A stretch of DNA of 64,000 nt from assembly GCA_951813855.1 (NCBI GenBank), contig OX638380.1, positions 2,992,876-3,056,875 on the forward strand, read 5' to 3'. Made by a program: the position numbers and the translations under genes. The notes under the pieces are model-generated. The model was not told the DNA's origin, searched no databases, and saw nothing but the letters and a program-made list of their open reading frames with translations. The stretch is from an uncultured Verrucomicrobiae bacterium (GTDB taxonomy: Bacteria; Verrucomicrobiota; Verrucomicrobiia; Limisphaerales; AAA164-E04). This document shows positions 1 through 7,426 of the stretch, in pieces (the stretch's first letter is position 1; each line of letters starts with the position of its first letter).

Positions 1-23
1 AAACGGTGAAACGCCGGAAGAGA

Positions 24-48
24 AAACGGGTAATGGCGTTACCCGTTT
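24..48 (-). terminator. Probable rho-independent terminator of efp
   Basis: A perfect 10-bp inverted repeat (AAACGGGTAA and TTACCCGTTT) has a 5-base loop. Read on the minus strand the stem is followed by TTTTCTCTT, a modest T-rich tract. It lies about 100 bp past the efp stop codon, in the right orientation to end that transcript. Confidence 0.45.
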
Positions 49-145
49 CCGGTCGGGGCCAAGAGCGGATTCCGCGGTCGTTGCGACCGCTTCGGACAAG
101 GGGCCGGCGCAGTTGAATTCCGGCTCCGTCGTTGGGCAGGGGCGT

Positions 146-703
146 TCAGGCTCGCTCCAGATATTTCCCGCTGCGAGTGTCGACGCGAATCTTCTCGCCC
201 GTCTTGATAAACAGGGGGGCTTGGATATCGATTCCCGTTTCCAAGGTGATGGTTTTCTGTACGTTGCTCGTCGAATCGCCTTTGATTCCTTCAGGAGCTT
301 CCTTGACGGTGAGGATAACGCTGGGGGGTAATTCGAAGGCTATGGCGCGGTCGTCGACAAAGGTGATCGTGCAGGTTTCGTTTTCGATCAAATAATCCTT
401 GAGATTGCCTACCAGGGACCGGTTGAGCGTCACTGTTTCGTAGGTGTCGGGATCCGAAAAAACGTAATCGTCGCCGTCCTGGTAACTGTACTCCATCTTT
501 TTGGAATGCAAGGGGATCACTTCGATGCGTTCGGTGGAACTGAAGCGGACGTCGGACGAATTACCGGTTCGAAGATTGCGCAGACTCATCTGAACGAAGG
601 CCCGCTTGTTCCCCGGGGTCCGATGCTGAGTCTCCAATACCAGGCAAAGTTCGCCCTGATAATTGATGGCCATGCCCTTGCGAATATCGTTGCCGGTCGC
701 CAT
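146..703 (-). CDS. efp: Translation elongation factor P
   Basis: 185 aa, the normal length for EF-P, with all three beta-barrel domains: KOW-like N-terminal domain (residues 1-65), central OB domain and C-terminal OB domain ending in the family pattern TGxxIxxPxFIxxGExIRVDTRxGxYxER. EF-P binds ribosomes stalled at polyproline stretches and stimulates peptide bond formation. The tip of domain I reads TPGNKRAF (residues 29-36). Most EF-Ps have PGKG there, with the lysine modified by EpmA or an arginine modified by EarP. Here the aligned position is Asn32, and Lys33/Arg34 follow. From memory, PVC bacteria often carry this loop variant, which supports a Verrucomicrobia-like origin. The ATG at 703 begins the conserved N-terminus. 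A likely terminator lies downstream. Confidence 0.95.
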   Translation of the reverse strand: MATGNDIRKGMAINYQGELCLVLETQHRTPGNKRAFVQMSLRNLRTGNSSDVRFSSTERIEVIPLHSKKMEYSYQDGDDYVFSDPDTYETVTLNRSLVGNLKDYLIENETCTITFVDDRAIAFELPPSVILTVKEAPEGIKGDSTSNVQKTITLETGIDIQAPLFIKTGEKIRVDTRSGKYLERA

Positions 704-798
704 AGAACTTTCGATTAGTCCGTGAAGTGAATTGCGGCGATAGCTTGGGTTATCGACGGGCCGAATTCAAGTCCGGAGCGTTCACTGCAACTGGCGAA

Positions 799-2136
799 TC
801 AAGTTGCGTCGGAGGCGGCCGGCGACCGGTCCGTAGAAGTTTTTTCCAGCTGGAGTTGGCGATACCGGAACTGGGCGCTATCGAATACTTCTCTCACCGT
901 GACCTGATGTTGCCGGGCCAATTGACGACAGGTTTCGTATTCGGGTTGGGCCTTGATCGCCTTGCCGTCCAGTATGCCAATTTTGACGGGTACCGGTCCG
1001 TAGGGCGTCGCGACCGACTCGACGGTTCGTTGCAGTTTGGATCTTTCGGCCCGATAAGTTCTGACGCCGAAGGCGCTGGTTTCGGTAAGTATCAAACGAA
1101 CGAACCGGTCGATGTCACGGGGCCGGCAGAGTAGGGAAAAGAGCACTCCCGGTCGTTGCTTTTTCATCTGGATCGGCGAATGAAAGGCGTCCAAGGCGCC
1201 TGCCTCCAAGGTTTGATCTAAAACGTAGCCGAGCAGTTCGGGAGTCGTATCGTCGAGGTTGCACTCGACGATTACGATCGTGTCCGTTTCCTCGAGCTCG
1301 GGTTCCGACGACTGGGTCGAAACCGGATTGGATTCCGGGAGTTCGCTGAGGACGGCTCGCAAGACGTTGGGTCGGCTTTGGAGCTCCCGAGTCCCTAATC
1401 CGTAACCGATTTTCGTCGCCACCAGTTCCTGCATGGGTTCGAAGGATTCGGCGAATTGCGCCAGCAGGGCCGCTCCGGTGGGAGTGACCAATTCATGGGT
1501 TTCGTCCGTTTGGCTGACCGCGATGCCTCGTTCGCCTAAAATAGCCAGCGTGGCCATGGTCGGTACGGGAAAACGTCCGTGAGCGCACTTAACCCAACCG
1601 CTGCCTTCGATCACCTTCGAAGCGCGAACCCGAGGCCGGTCCATCAGTTCCAGCGCAACGGCCGCCCCGACGATATCGACAATGGAATCCACGGCACCCA
1701 CTTCATGGAAATGAACTTCTTCGGGAGGAACGCCGTGAACCTTGCCTTCGGCTCGCGCGATGCGGGCGAAGGTTTCGACGGAGTTTTGTTTGATCCAATC
1801 CGAAAGCTCGCTCTGTTTCAGCAACGCTCTGATCTGGGTGAAATTTCGACCATGCTCGGGTTCGTGATCCGGTTGCTGGTCGGCCGGACCGGGCCCGTGG
1901 TGGTGATGCCCGTGATGATGGTGATGGGCAGTCTCGGTCTCGTGGAGAATGACGTCGAATTTGACTCCTTCGACTTGGGAGCGGCTTTGACGTTCGAACT
2001 TCAAATCGTACTCCTTCAGCCCCAATCGACTCAGTTCGGTTTCCAGCGATTCCGGGGAGAGGCCGAGATCGATCATGGCTCCGATAAACATGTCGCCGCT
2101 CATACCGCTGAACAGATCCAGATAGAGTATCTTCAT
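799..2136 (-). CDS. larC: Nickel-pincer cofactor biosynthesis protein LarC
   Basis: 445-aa LarC/DUF111 protein. LarC is a CTP-dependent nickel insertase that performs the last step in making the nickel-pincer nucleotide cofactor of LarA-type racemases. The N-terminus (MKILYLDLFSGMSGDM) is diagnostic, and the HFHEVGAVDSIVDIVGA block lies near residue 140. Residues 70-97 are a His-rich insertion (HHHHHGHHHH followed by D/H/E residues), probably for nickel binding or storage. The protein is one uninterrupted frame, unlike the lactobacillar LarC1/LarC2 arrangement that needs frameshifting. larB lies 91 bp upstream on the same strand, so the two are probably co-transcribed. larE and larA are not in the window. 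Confidence 0.95.
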   Translation of the reverse strand: MKILYLDLFSGMSGDMFIGAMIDLGLSPESLETELSRLGLKEYDLKFERQSRSQVEGVKFDVILHETETAHHHHHGHHHHGPGPADQQPDHEPEHGRNFTQIRALLKQSELSDWIKQNSVETFARIARAEGKVHGVPPEEVHFHEVGAVDSIVDIVGAAVALELMDRPRVRASKVIEGSGWVKCAHGRFPVPTMATLAILGERGIAVSQTDETHELVTPTGAALLAQFAESFEPMQELVATKIGYGLGTRELQSRPNVLRAVLSELPESNPVSTQSSEPELEETDTIVIVECNLDDTTPELLGYVLDQTLEAGALDAFHSPIQMKKQRPGVLFSLLCRPRDIDRFVRLILTETSAFGVRTYRAERSKLQRTVESVATPYGPVPVKIGILDGKAIKAQPEYETCRQLARQHQVTVREVFDSAQFRYRQLQLEKTSTDRSPAASDAT

Positions 2137-2227
2137 GCTGTGCGCTCTTGAGTCGGAACCGTTGTCGATCGGGGCGACCGTTTCGAAATGGTGAAAAGGG
2201 ATTCGGATTTTGTCGAATGGCGTTCGT

Positions 2228-2881
2228 TCAAGGATTCAGCGTTCGATTGATCCGGTTGGCGGCGAAAGCCGCACCGAATCCGTTATCGATGTTGACGACG
2301 GTCACTCCGCTGCCGCAACTGTTCAGCATGCCCAAGAGGGAAGCGAGTCCTTCGAAATGAGCTCCGTATCCTACGCTGGTCGGTACGGCAATGATGGGTT
2401 TATCTACCAGTCCGGCGATGACGCTGGGCAGGGCGCCTTCCATGCCGGCTACCGCGATGATGACCTGGGCTTGGCGCAACGACGGCAGTTTGGCCAACAG
2501 CCGATTCAAACCGGCGACGCCGATGTCGTAATGCTTTTCGACGTGATTGCCCATGAAGTCGGCCGTGACCGCGGCCTCTTCGGCTACGGGCATATCGGAG
2601 GTGCCTCCCGTAGCAATCAGAATGGTTCCCGATCTTTTGGGGAGCGGCTGATGGGTTAGGGTAAGGCATTGCGCCGGCGTATGATATTGGGCTTGGGGAA
2701 AAGCGTCGACGAAGGCTTCGGCGATCGGTTCGTTCACTCTGGTGACGAGCAGAGGTTGGTTCGCCCTTACCAAGGTTTCGGCGATGCCGATGATTTGTTC
2801 TGCCGTTTTACCGGTGCCGAAAACGACTTCCGGAAATCCCTGCCGGCGGCTCCGGTCGAGATCTACTTTCGCATAATCCAG
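2228..2881 (-). CDS. larB: Nickel-pincer cofactor biosynthesis protein LarB (start uncertain)
   Basis: LarB carboxylates and hydrolyses nicotinic acid adenine dinucleotide to start nickel-pincer cofactor synthesis. The C-terminal two thirds is a PurE-like AIR-carboxylase fold, with [19 protein letters not shown] and [12 protein letters not shown] blocks typical of the family. The first in-frame ATG/GTG/TTG is a TTG at 2773, but recognisable LarB sequence continues upstream ([20 protein letters not shown], then [11 protein letters not shown]). In that stretch, up to the in-frame stop at 2987-2989, there is no ATG, GTG or TTG. The coordinates given run to a CTG at 2879-2881, which is only a possible start. 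A true start further upstream would need a frameshift or an assembly error. Forms a pair with larC. Confidence 0.85.
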   Translation of the reverse strand: MDYAKVDLDRSRRQGFPEVVFGTGKTAEQIIGIAETLVRANQPLLVTRVNEPIAEAFVDAFPQAQYHTPAQCLTLTHQPLPKRSGTILIATGGTSDMPVAEEAAVTADFMGNHVEKHYDIGVAGLNRLLAKLPSLRQAQVIIAVAGMEGALPSVIAGLVDKPIIAVPTSVGYGAHFEGLASLLGMLNSCGSGVTVVNIDNGFGAAFAANRINRTLNP

Positions 2882-2889
2882 ATCGGAGA

Positions 2890-3154
2890 AACTTTGGGAT
2901 AAAGGGGCGTCTTGCCGGTCCGACCCGCTGTTTGGTTCCTGACGGTTGGTTTCGATGGTTCCCCCTGGGCTTTGATTATCGGGAAGTCATTTTGCCAGTT
3001 TTCCGGCGGTCGGTCACGTCATCAATGTCTCCAGTTGTCCTGACGATAACGAGAGCAAAACTTCCTTCCGAGTCGATCGCTGCGGAAACCGAATTCGGGA
3101 TCGGGACGAGAGGGATTTCCGCGAGAAAAACGACGGAACGCCGTCGTTGCCGGG
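2890..3154. other. Intergenic region between larB and the isomerase gene
   Basis: Apart from the in-frame extension of larB and the terminator at 3121-3148, no gene is recognised here. An 86-aa open frame on the minus strand (2976-3236) overlaps the end of the isomerase gene and resembles no family. Confidence 0.5.
3121..3148 (-). terminator. Rho-independent terminator of the isomerase gene
   Basis: Perfect 8-bp stem (AACGACGG / CCGTCGTT, 3129-3148) with a 4-base loop. On the minus strand it is followed directly by a run of T residues (TTTTTCTCG). It starts 7 bases after the stop codon of the minus-strand isomerase gene at 3155, so it separates that gene from larB/larC. Confidence 0.75.
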
Positions 3155-3964
3155 TTAAGCGTTCGCCCAAAGCTCCTTGAGAAATTTCACCGAGCGGGGA
3201 AAGACGGTCGCTCCGGGACCGGATAATTTTCGGCATTCCACTTCAAACCATCCGGAGTAATCGATGGCTTTCAGGGCTTGGAAAATCGCAGTCTGATCTA
3301 ACGATCCGGACCCGGGTTCCGTGCGAGTGTTGTCTGCCAAGTGAACGTGACGAATCTGATCTCGGGCGTTGCGGATGGCCTGTCGGTAATTGGGTTCTTC
3401 GAGTTGCATGTGAAACGTATCGATGGTGAGTCCCACCGACGGGTGTTGCGCTAAACGGCACAACCTCGCTCCGTGTTCTATGGAATGGAGATAATCCGAT
3501 TCGTAACGGTTTACCGGTTCCAGTAGCAACAGCAGGCCGCGTGATCGAGCTTCGCCGCCCAGGATCGGAAGTTGGTCGAGCATGAGGGCGTCTTGTCTGG
3601 CCTCGATCGAGTCGTACCGGTCTGCCGAAGTAATCCTTTCGGGATTATCCTCTTTCAAAACCGGCGGGACGTTGAGCAGTTTCACTCTCAACCGAACGCA
3701 AGTATCCATGAGCCGGCAAATCGAGTCGCGGCAACGTTGCCGTTTCCGTTCCTGGGGGTGAAGCAAAGTGCCTCGAAATCCCAGGGAAAGGCTGACAGCC
3801 GGAAGGGGGGGATTATCCGTGAATAATTCCAACCAACTTTTTTGGTGCCGTTCCAGTTGCCTTCCGGGCAGTCCGATGCCTTCGAATCCGTAATCTCGGG
3901 CATTAATGATACGCTGCAGGTCGTCGTTGCCGGGCAACACTTCCAGACGGCAGGCGAGTTTCAT
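3155..3964 (-). CDS. Sugar phosphate isomerase/epimerase family protein (TIM barrel)
   Basis: 269-aa AP-endonuclease-2-like TIM barrel (xylose isomerase-like fold), the family of tagatose/psicose epimerases, hydroxypyruvate isomerase and inosose dehydratase. The expected metal-binding residues are visible on successive strands: Glu149 (LLEPVNRYES), Asp182 (TIDTFHM), His208 (RHVHLADN) and Glu243 (FEVECRK). No signal peptide, so cytosolic. The substrate cannot be read from sequence; LEPVNRYE and HVHLADNTRTEPGSG are close to ketose 3-epimerase-type members. The ATG at 3964 is a good fit to the barrel's first strand (MKLACRLEVLPG). It is a single-gene unit with its own terminator. Confidence 0.85.
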   Translation of the reverse strand: MKLACRLEVLPGNDDLQRIINARDYGFEGIGLPGRQLERHQKSWLELFTDNPPLPAVSLSLGFRGTLLHPQERKRQRCRDSICRLMDTCVRLRVKLLNVPPVLKEDNPERITSADRYDSIEARQDALMLDQLPILGGEARSRGLLLLLEPVNRYESDYLHSIEHGARLCRLAQHPSVGLTIDTFHMQLEEPNYRQAIRNARDQIRHVHLADNTRTEPGSGSLDQTAIFQALKAIDYSGWFEVECRKLSGPGATVFPRSVKFLKELWANA

Positions 3965-4110
3965 GGCTGAGGGATCAAGTCTGTTGTCGGGAAGCAGTGA
4001 TCACGCCGCTCTGATTATCCGGCCAGCTTAGCATGGAAAAATTAGGAGGTCAGGATAAACGCGGAACAAGCCTTCGATGCGGAGAGACCAAGGGGGCGAA
4101 TTTCGTGGGA

Positions 4111-5277
4111 TCAATCCTTAACCGGTTCTGATTCGGTTGCAGCTGCGGCCGTGACGCCAGAATCGACGGGTTTTAAATCTGTCAGCGAGTAACTGGTATT
4201 TCTCCCGCCGCCGGGATCTTGGTGAAGCATATCGTGGGCGATCAGATCTCGAATATCCCGGATCGCCGTGTCTTGGGAACATTTGGCGATTTTGGCCCAC
4301 TTCGTCGAGGTCAATTTTCCGTGAAATCCATTTAACAGCTTATTAATAAGGAGCTGTTGTCGATCGTTGAGGGGCTTGCCCGCATGTTTATGCCAAAACC
4401 GAGCTTTGTGAAGCACGGTAGTCAGTTGGGATTCGGCCTCATCGACCGCCCGTCCTAAACAGCCCAGGAACCAAGTCATCCACTGAGTGACGTCCAGAGT
4501 TCCCGCTTGGATGATTTCCAAAATATCGTAATAATCTTCGCGTTCCCGGCGTATTTGAGCGGACATGCTGAAAAAACGCTGAGAATGGTTATCGGCTCGC
4601 GCCAGAGCCCAGTCGGCGATCGCCCTCGCGATACGTCCGTTGCCGTCCTCGAACGGGTGGATTGTGACGAACCAAAGATGCACCAGCGCCGCTCGGAGCA
4701 GGGGATGGGTTCCGTCAGATTCGTTCGCCCATTGCAAGAACTGAGACATTTCCTTTTCCAAGAGTGAAGCCGACGGCGCTTCGTAGTGAACTTGCTCTCT
4801 GCCGTAGGGACCAGAGACAACTTGCATTGGCCCACGCGCATCGTCGCGCCAATTGCCGACAGTAATTTCGGAAAGGCCGCTCTTCCCGGAAGGGAATAAC
4901 TTCGCTTGCCAAGTACATAGGCGGTCTTTGGTAAGGGGTTTGTCATAGTTCTGAGTGGCGTCGATCGTCATGGCGACAATGCCTTCGACGTTTCTGTCTG
5001 CAGGAATCGCACCGCCGATGTCTACGCCTAACCGCTTGGCGATGGACGAGCGCACTTGATTCAGGTTAAGGTTCACGCCTTCGATCTCACTGGATTTGAC
5101 GACATCCAATGTCAGAGTATCCACTTGGGCCTCTTGAAGGTCAGAAAAGCCGAGGTTTTTCATCTGACCTAACAGAAGCCCTTGGCGAAACCGAATCTCA
5201 GACAACGGGGTAGTTAAAGCATTTTGGTCCCACGTGAAGTCAGGCCAAGCAGCGAGATGATAGATATATTGAGCCAT
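4111..5277 (-). CDS. Fic family protein adenylyltransferase with DUF4172 N-domain
   Basis: 388 aa. N-terminal DUF4172 region (WPDFTWD, residues 11-17), then an autoinhibitory helix motif SSEIEG (62-67) that fits the [ST]xxxE[GN] consensus of class II Fic proteins. The full catalytic motif HPFEDGNGR is at 207-215, and a C-terminal winged-helix-like domain spans about 305-365. Fic enzymes transfer AMP, or rarely another nucleotide moiety, from NTP to Tyr/Ser/Thr of target proteins; the N-terminal inhibitory glutamate restrains activity until relieved. All catalytic residues are present, so it is likely active. Targets are unknown. Class II Fic proteins of this layout occur as free-standing genes and may regulate themselves through the DNA-binding domain. 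The promoter region carries a striking palindromic repeat block (5335-5455). Confidence 0.92.
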   Translation of the reverse strand: MAQYIYHLAAWPDFTWDQNALTTPLSEIRFRQGLLLGQMKNLGFSDLQEAQVDTLTLDVVKSSEIEGVNLNLNQVRSSIAKRLGVDIGGAIPADRNVEGIVAMTIDATQNYDKPLTKDRLCTWQAKLFPSGKSGLSEITVGNWRDDARGPMQVVSGPYGREQVHYEAPSASLLEKEMSQFLQWANESDGTHPLLRAALVHLWFVTIHPFEDGNGRIARAIADWALARADNHSQRFFSMSAQIRREREDYYDILEIIQAGTLDVTQWMTWFLGCLGRAVDEAESQLTTVLHKARFWHKHAGKPLNDRQQLLINKLLNGFHGKLTSTKWAKIAKCSQDTAIRDIRDLIAHDMLHQDPGGGRNTSYSLTDLKPVDSGVTAAAATESEPVKD

Positions 5278-5334
5278 GGGTTGTGCTCTTTGCTGGGATT
5301 TTGCTCCTGATTCATGGAGTGATCAAGAACATTC

Positions 5335-5455
5335 TCCGCAGGGATTGCGGAGATTGGTCTGTTATTCCCCGCAAGAAATGCGGAGATTGGTTCCGGTTAC
5401 TCCGCAGGGATTGCGGAGATTGATCTGTTATTCCCTGCAAGAAATGCGGAGATTG
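5335..5455. repeat. Two 55-bp direct repeats holding four CCGCA-N5-TGCGG palindromes
   Basis: Copies at 5335-5389 and 5401-5455 are 66 bp apart and differ at two positions. Each copy has two inverted repeats: CCGCAgggatTGCGG (5336-5350, 5402-5416) and CCGCAagaaaTGCGG (5369-5383, with one change at 5435-5449). The block lies 58-180 bp upstream of the fic start codon, where its promoter should be. It could be an operator array for the winged-helix domain of the Fic protein, or RNA hairpins in a leader. Neither role is shown by sequence alone. Confidence 0.85.
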
Positions 5456-5754
5456 CGGATGAGTCAGGTCCGGCGAATCAAGGTTTTACCGGCGGCTGTG
5501 CCGAGATAACCGAAATCGAAGAATTCAATCGCCGCTTCGACGAATCCGGAGACCGATGCGAGACCCGTGAGAGATGGGTTCGGCTCTTCCGAAAAAGGTC
5601 CGCTGGGGAAAACGACCGACGAACTGAGATTCAGACGAACCGAGCTTCGAGGGAGGCGATACACGCCGCTCCGCAGTTACCGGTTTCGAAAAACCGAGCG
5701 TGGAGTCGTAGCCCCGAAGATCTGAAGGAGTCGGATGGCGCCCGGGCGAAGCGG

Positions 5755-6858
5755 CTAACAAATATGGGCGCCCTGGGTTTCTACGTAAACGGCGTAGAGC
5801 GACTGGCTGGCCGTCATGAACAGGCGGTTGCGTTTGGGCCCTCCGAAGCAAACGTTGGAGCAGATTTCCGGCAGGCGAATCTGGCCGATCAAGTCGCCGT
5901 CGGGAGCGAAGATATGAACGCCATCGAATCCCTTTCCGAACCAGCCGGCGCTGGCCCAGATATTTCCGTCCACGTCCGCACGGATTCCGTCCGATCCTCC
6001 GGCACCGACATCCGGTATTTCCATTTTGCAGAACTCCTTCCGGTTCTGGAGTGTTTGGTTTTGGGTGACGTCGAAAACGTAGATCGGTTTCGGGGCCCGG
6101 CCGCCCGTGTCCGCGATATACAGCTTTCGATAATCCGGAGAAAAACACAGGCCGTTCGGTTTAATCAGTTCGTCGGTGACCAAGGCGATCTTTCCGGATT
6201 TCGGATCGATGCGGTAGACCGCTTCCTTGATCTGCAACGGGCCGCGATTGCCTTCGTAATTCATCATGCTTCCGTAGCCGGGGTCGGTGAACCAGATGCC
6301 ACCGTCGGGATGTACCACGGCGTCGTTAGGCGCGTTGAACGGCTTCCCTTGCCAGTGGGAGGCGAGCACGGTTTTCGACCCGTCGTATTCGTAACGGACG
6401 ACTTGCCTGGTTCCGTGCTCGCAGGAAATCTGCCGGCCCCGGTAATCGAACGTATTGCCGTTGCTGTTGCCCGAAGGGCGGCGGAAGACGCTGATCTTTC
6501 CGTTTTCGTTCAGCATCCGGTACTGGTTGTCGTTCGGGATGTCGCTCCAGACGAGATATTTTCCGACGCCGTTCCATGCCGGACCTTCGGCCCACAGGGT
6601 TCCGGTGTGCACTCGCTGAATGGGGGTGTTGCCGAGCTTGTAACGCCCGAATCGCTGGTCCAAAACGACGATATCCGGGTCCGGATATCGCACCGGATTA
6701 GTTCCTGACCAGTCTCGTTCGGTATCGGAGATTAGTTTCTGAGTCATCGAGATTCCCAACAGGCAGGTGGTCGCCGCGAGAAACGAACGGCGATCGAACG
6801 GCTGGGAGCCGGGTCGGTTCGCGCCATGGTTCTCAGAGGCAGGAATCGTAACCTTCAT
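5755..6858 (-). CDS. SMP-30/gluconolactonase/LRE family protein, Tat-exported
   Basis: 367 aa from the ATG at 6858. The open frame extends upstream to 7041 without any family similarity, so the shorter start is preferred. The N-terminus carries a twin-arginine signal (DRRSFLAATTCLLG, Arg23-Arg24), predicting folded export to the periplasm. The rest is a six-bladed beta-propeller of the SMP-30/gluconolactonase group: GPAWNGVGKYLVWSDIPN, then PNDAVVHPDGGIWFTDPGYG, then KPNGLCFSPDYRKLYIADTG, then SDGIRADVDGNIWAS. These blades carry the conserved Glu, Asn and Asp ligands for a divalent metal. Likely reaction: hydrolysis of a sugar lactone. The exact substrate is unknown. It is divergent from the sulfatase gene across a 568-bp gap, suggesting a shared role in polysaccharide use. 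Confidence 0.88.
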   Translation of the reverse strand: MKVTIPASENHGANRPGSQPFDRRSFLAATTCLLGISMTQKLISDTERDWSGTNPVRYPDPDIVVLDQRFGRYKLGNTPIQRVHTGTLWAEGPAWNGVGKYLVWSDIPNDNQYRMLNENGKISVFRRPSGNSNGNTFDYRGRQISCEHGTRQVVRYEYDGSKTVLASHWQGKPFNAPNDAVVHPDGGIWFTDPGYGSMMNYEGNRGPLQIKEAVYRIDPKSGKIALVTDELIKPNGLCFSPDYRKLYIADTGGRAPKPIYVFDVTQNQTLQNRKEFCKMEIPDVGAGGSDGIRADVDGNIWASAGWFGKGFDGVHIFAPDGDLIGQIRLPEICSNVCFGGPKRNRLFMTASQSLYAVYVETQGAHIC

Positions 6859-7426
6859 GGTCTTTTGCTTTGTGGGTCGGACGGTTGAAGACGTTAAGGG
6901 TTCGGATGCGGCCTGACAAGCAAATCTCCAGAGGGGAAACGAGGGTAGGGGGCGTCGGGCCGAAACCGATAGCCCGGGCGCGAAAAAATCTCTCCGTTGT
7001 TTCGGAGAGTCTTCGGAAAACGCTCTTTCGATCGTGGCCAAACCGCTTCTTCGCCGCCGCTTCGGACAGTGCCGTCAAATCGTTCCGAACGATGATTCTT
7101 CGAAGGTTCCGGAAACGGATTGGACGGTTTCCGAGCGGCGGTCCCGAAGAAGCCGATCGACTCTGGAAGAACGCCTCGGTCTGAAGAACGGAAGATGCGG
7201 TCGGCAGCCCGGTAACCGAAGGATCGGCGACTTGTCCTCAGATTGACGGCTCGGCTCGCGACGATAACGGAGAGCTTCGTTTTCGGGGCGGGGAGCGGGT
7301 TCGAACGGCTGCGGGAATCGGCCGCTTGGGAGAGGCGGTCGTCGTTCGAAAGGGCTAAACGAATCACGCGCGAAGGAAAATAAAGCTTGTCCGGGGCCAT
7401 CGTGCCGCGTAGTAGGTTTCCCGACC
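6859..7426. other. Divergent intergenic region between SMP-30 and sulfatase genes
   Basis: 568 bp with overlapping open frames on both strands, none resembling a known protein and all rich in Arg/Ser/Pro as expected for GC-rich non-coding DNA. It must contain promoters for both flanking genes, but no convincing -35/-10 pair was picked out. Confidence 0.4.
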
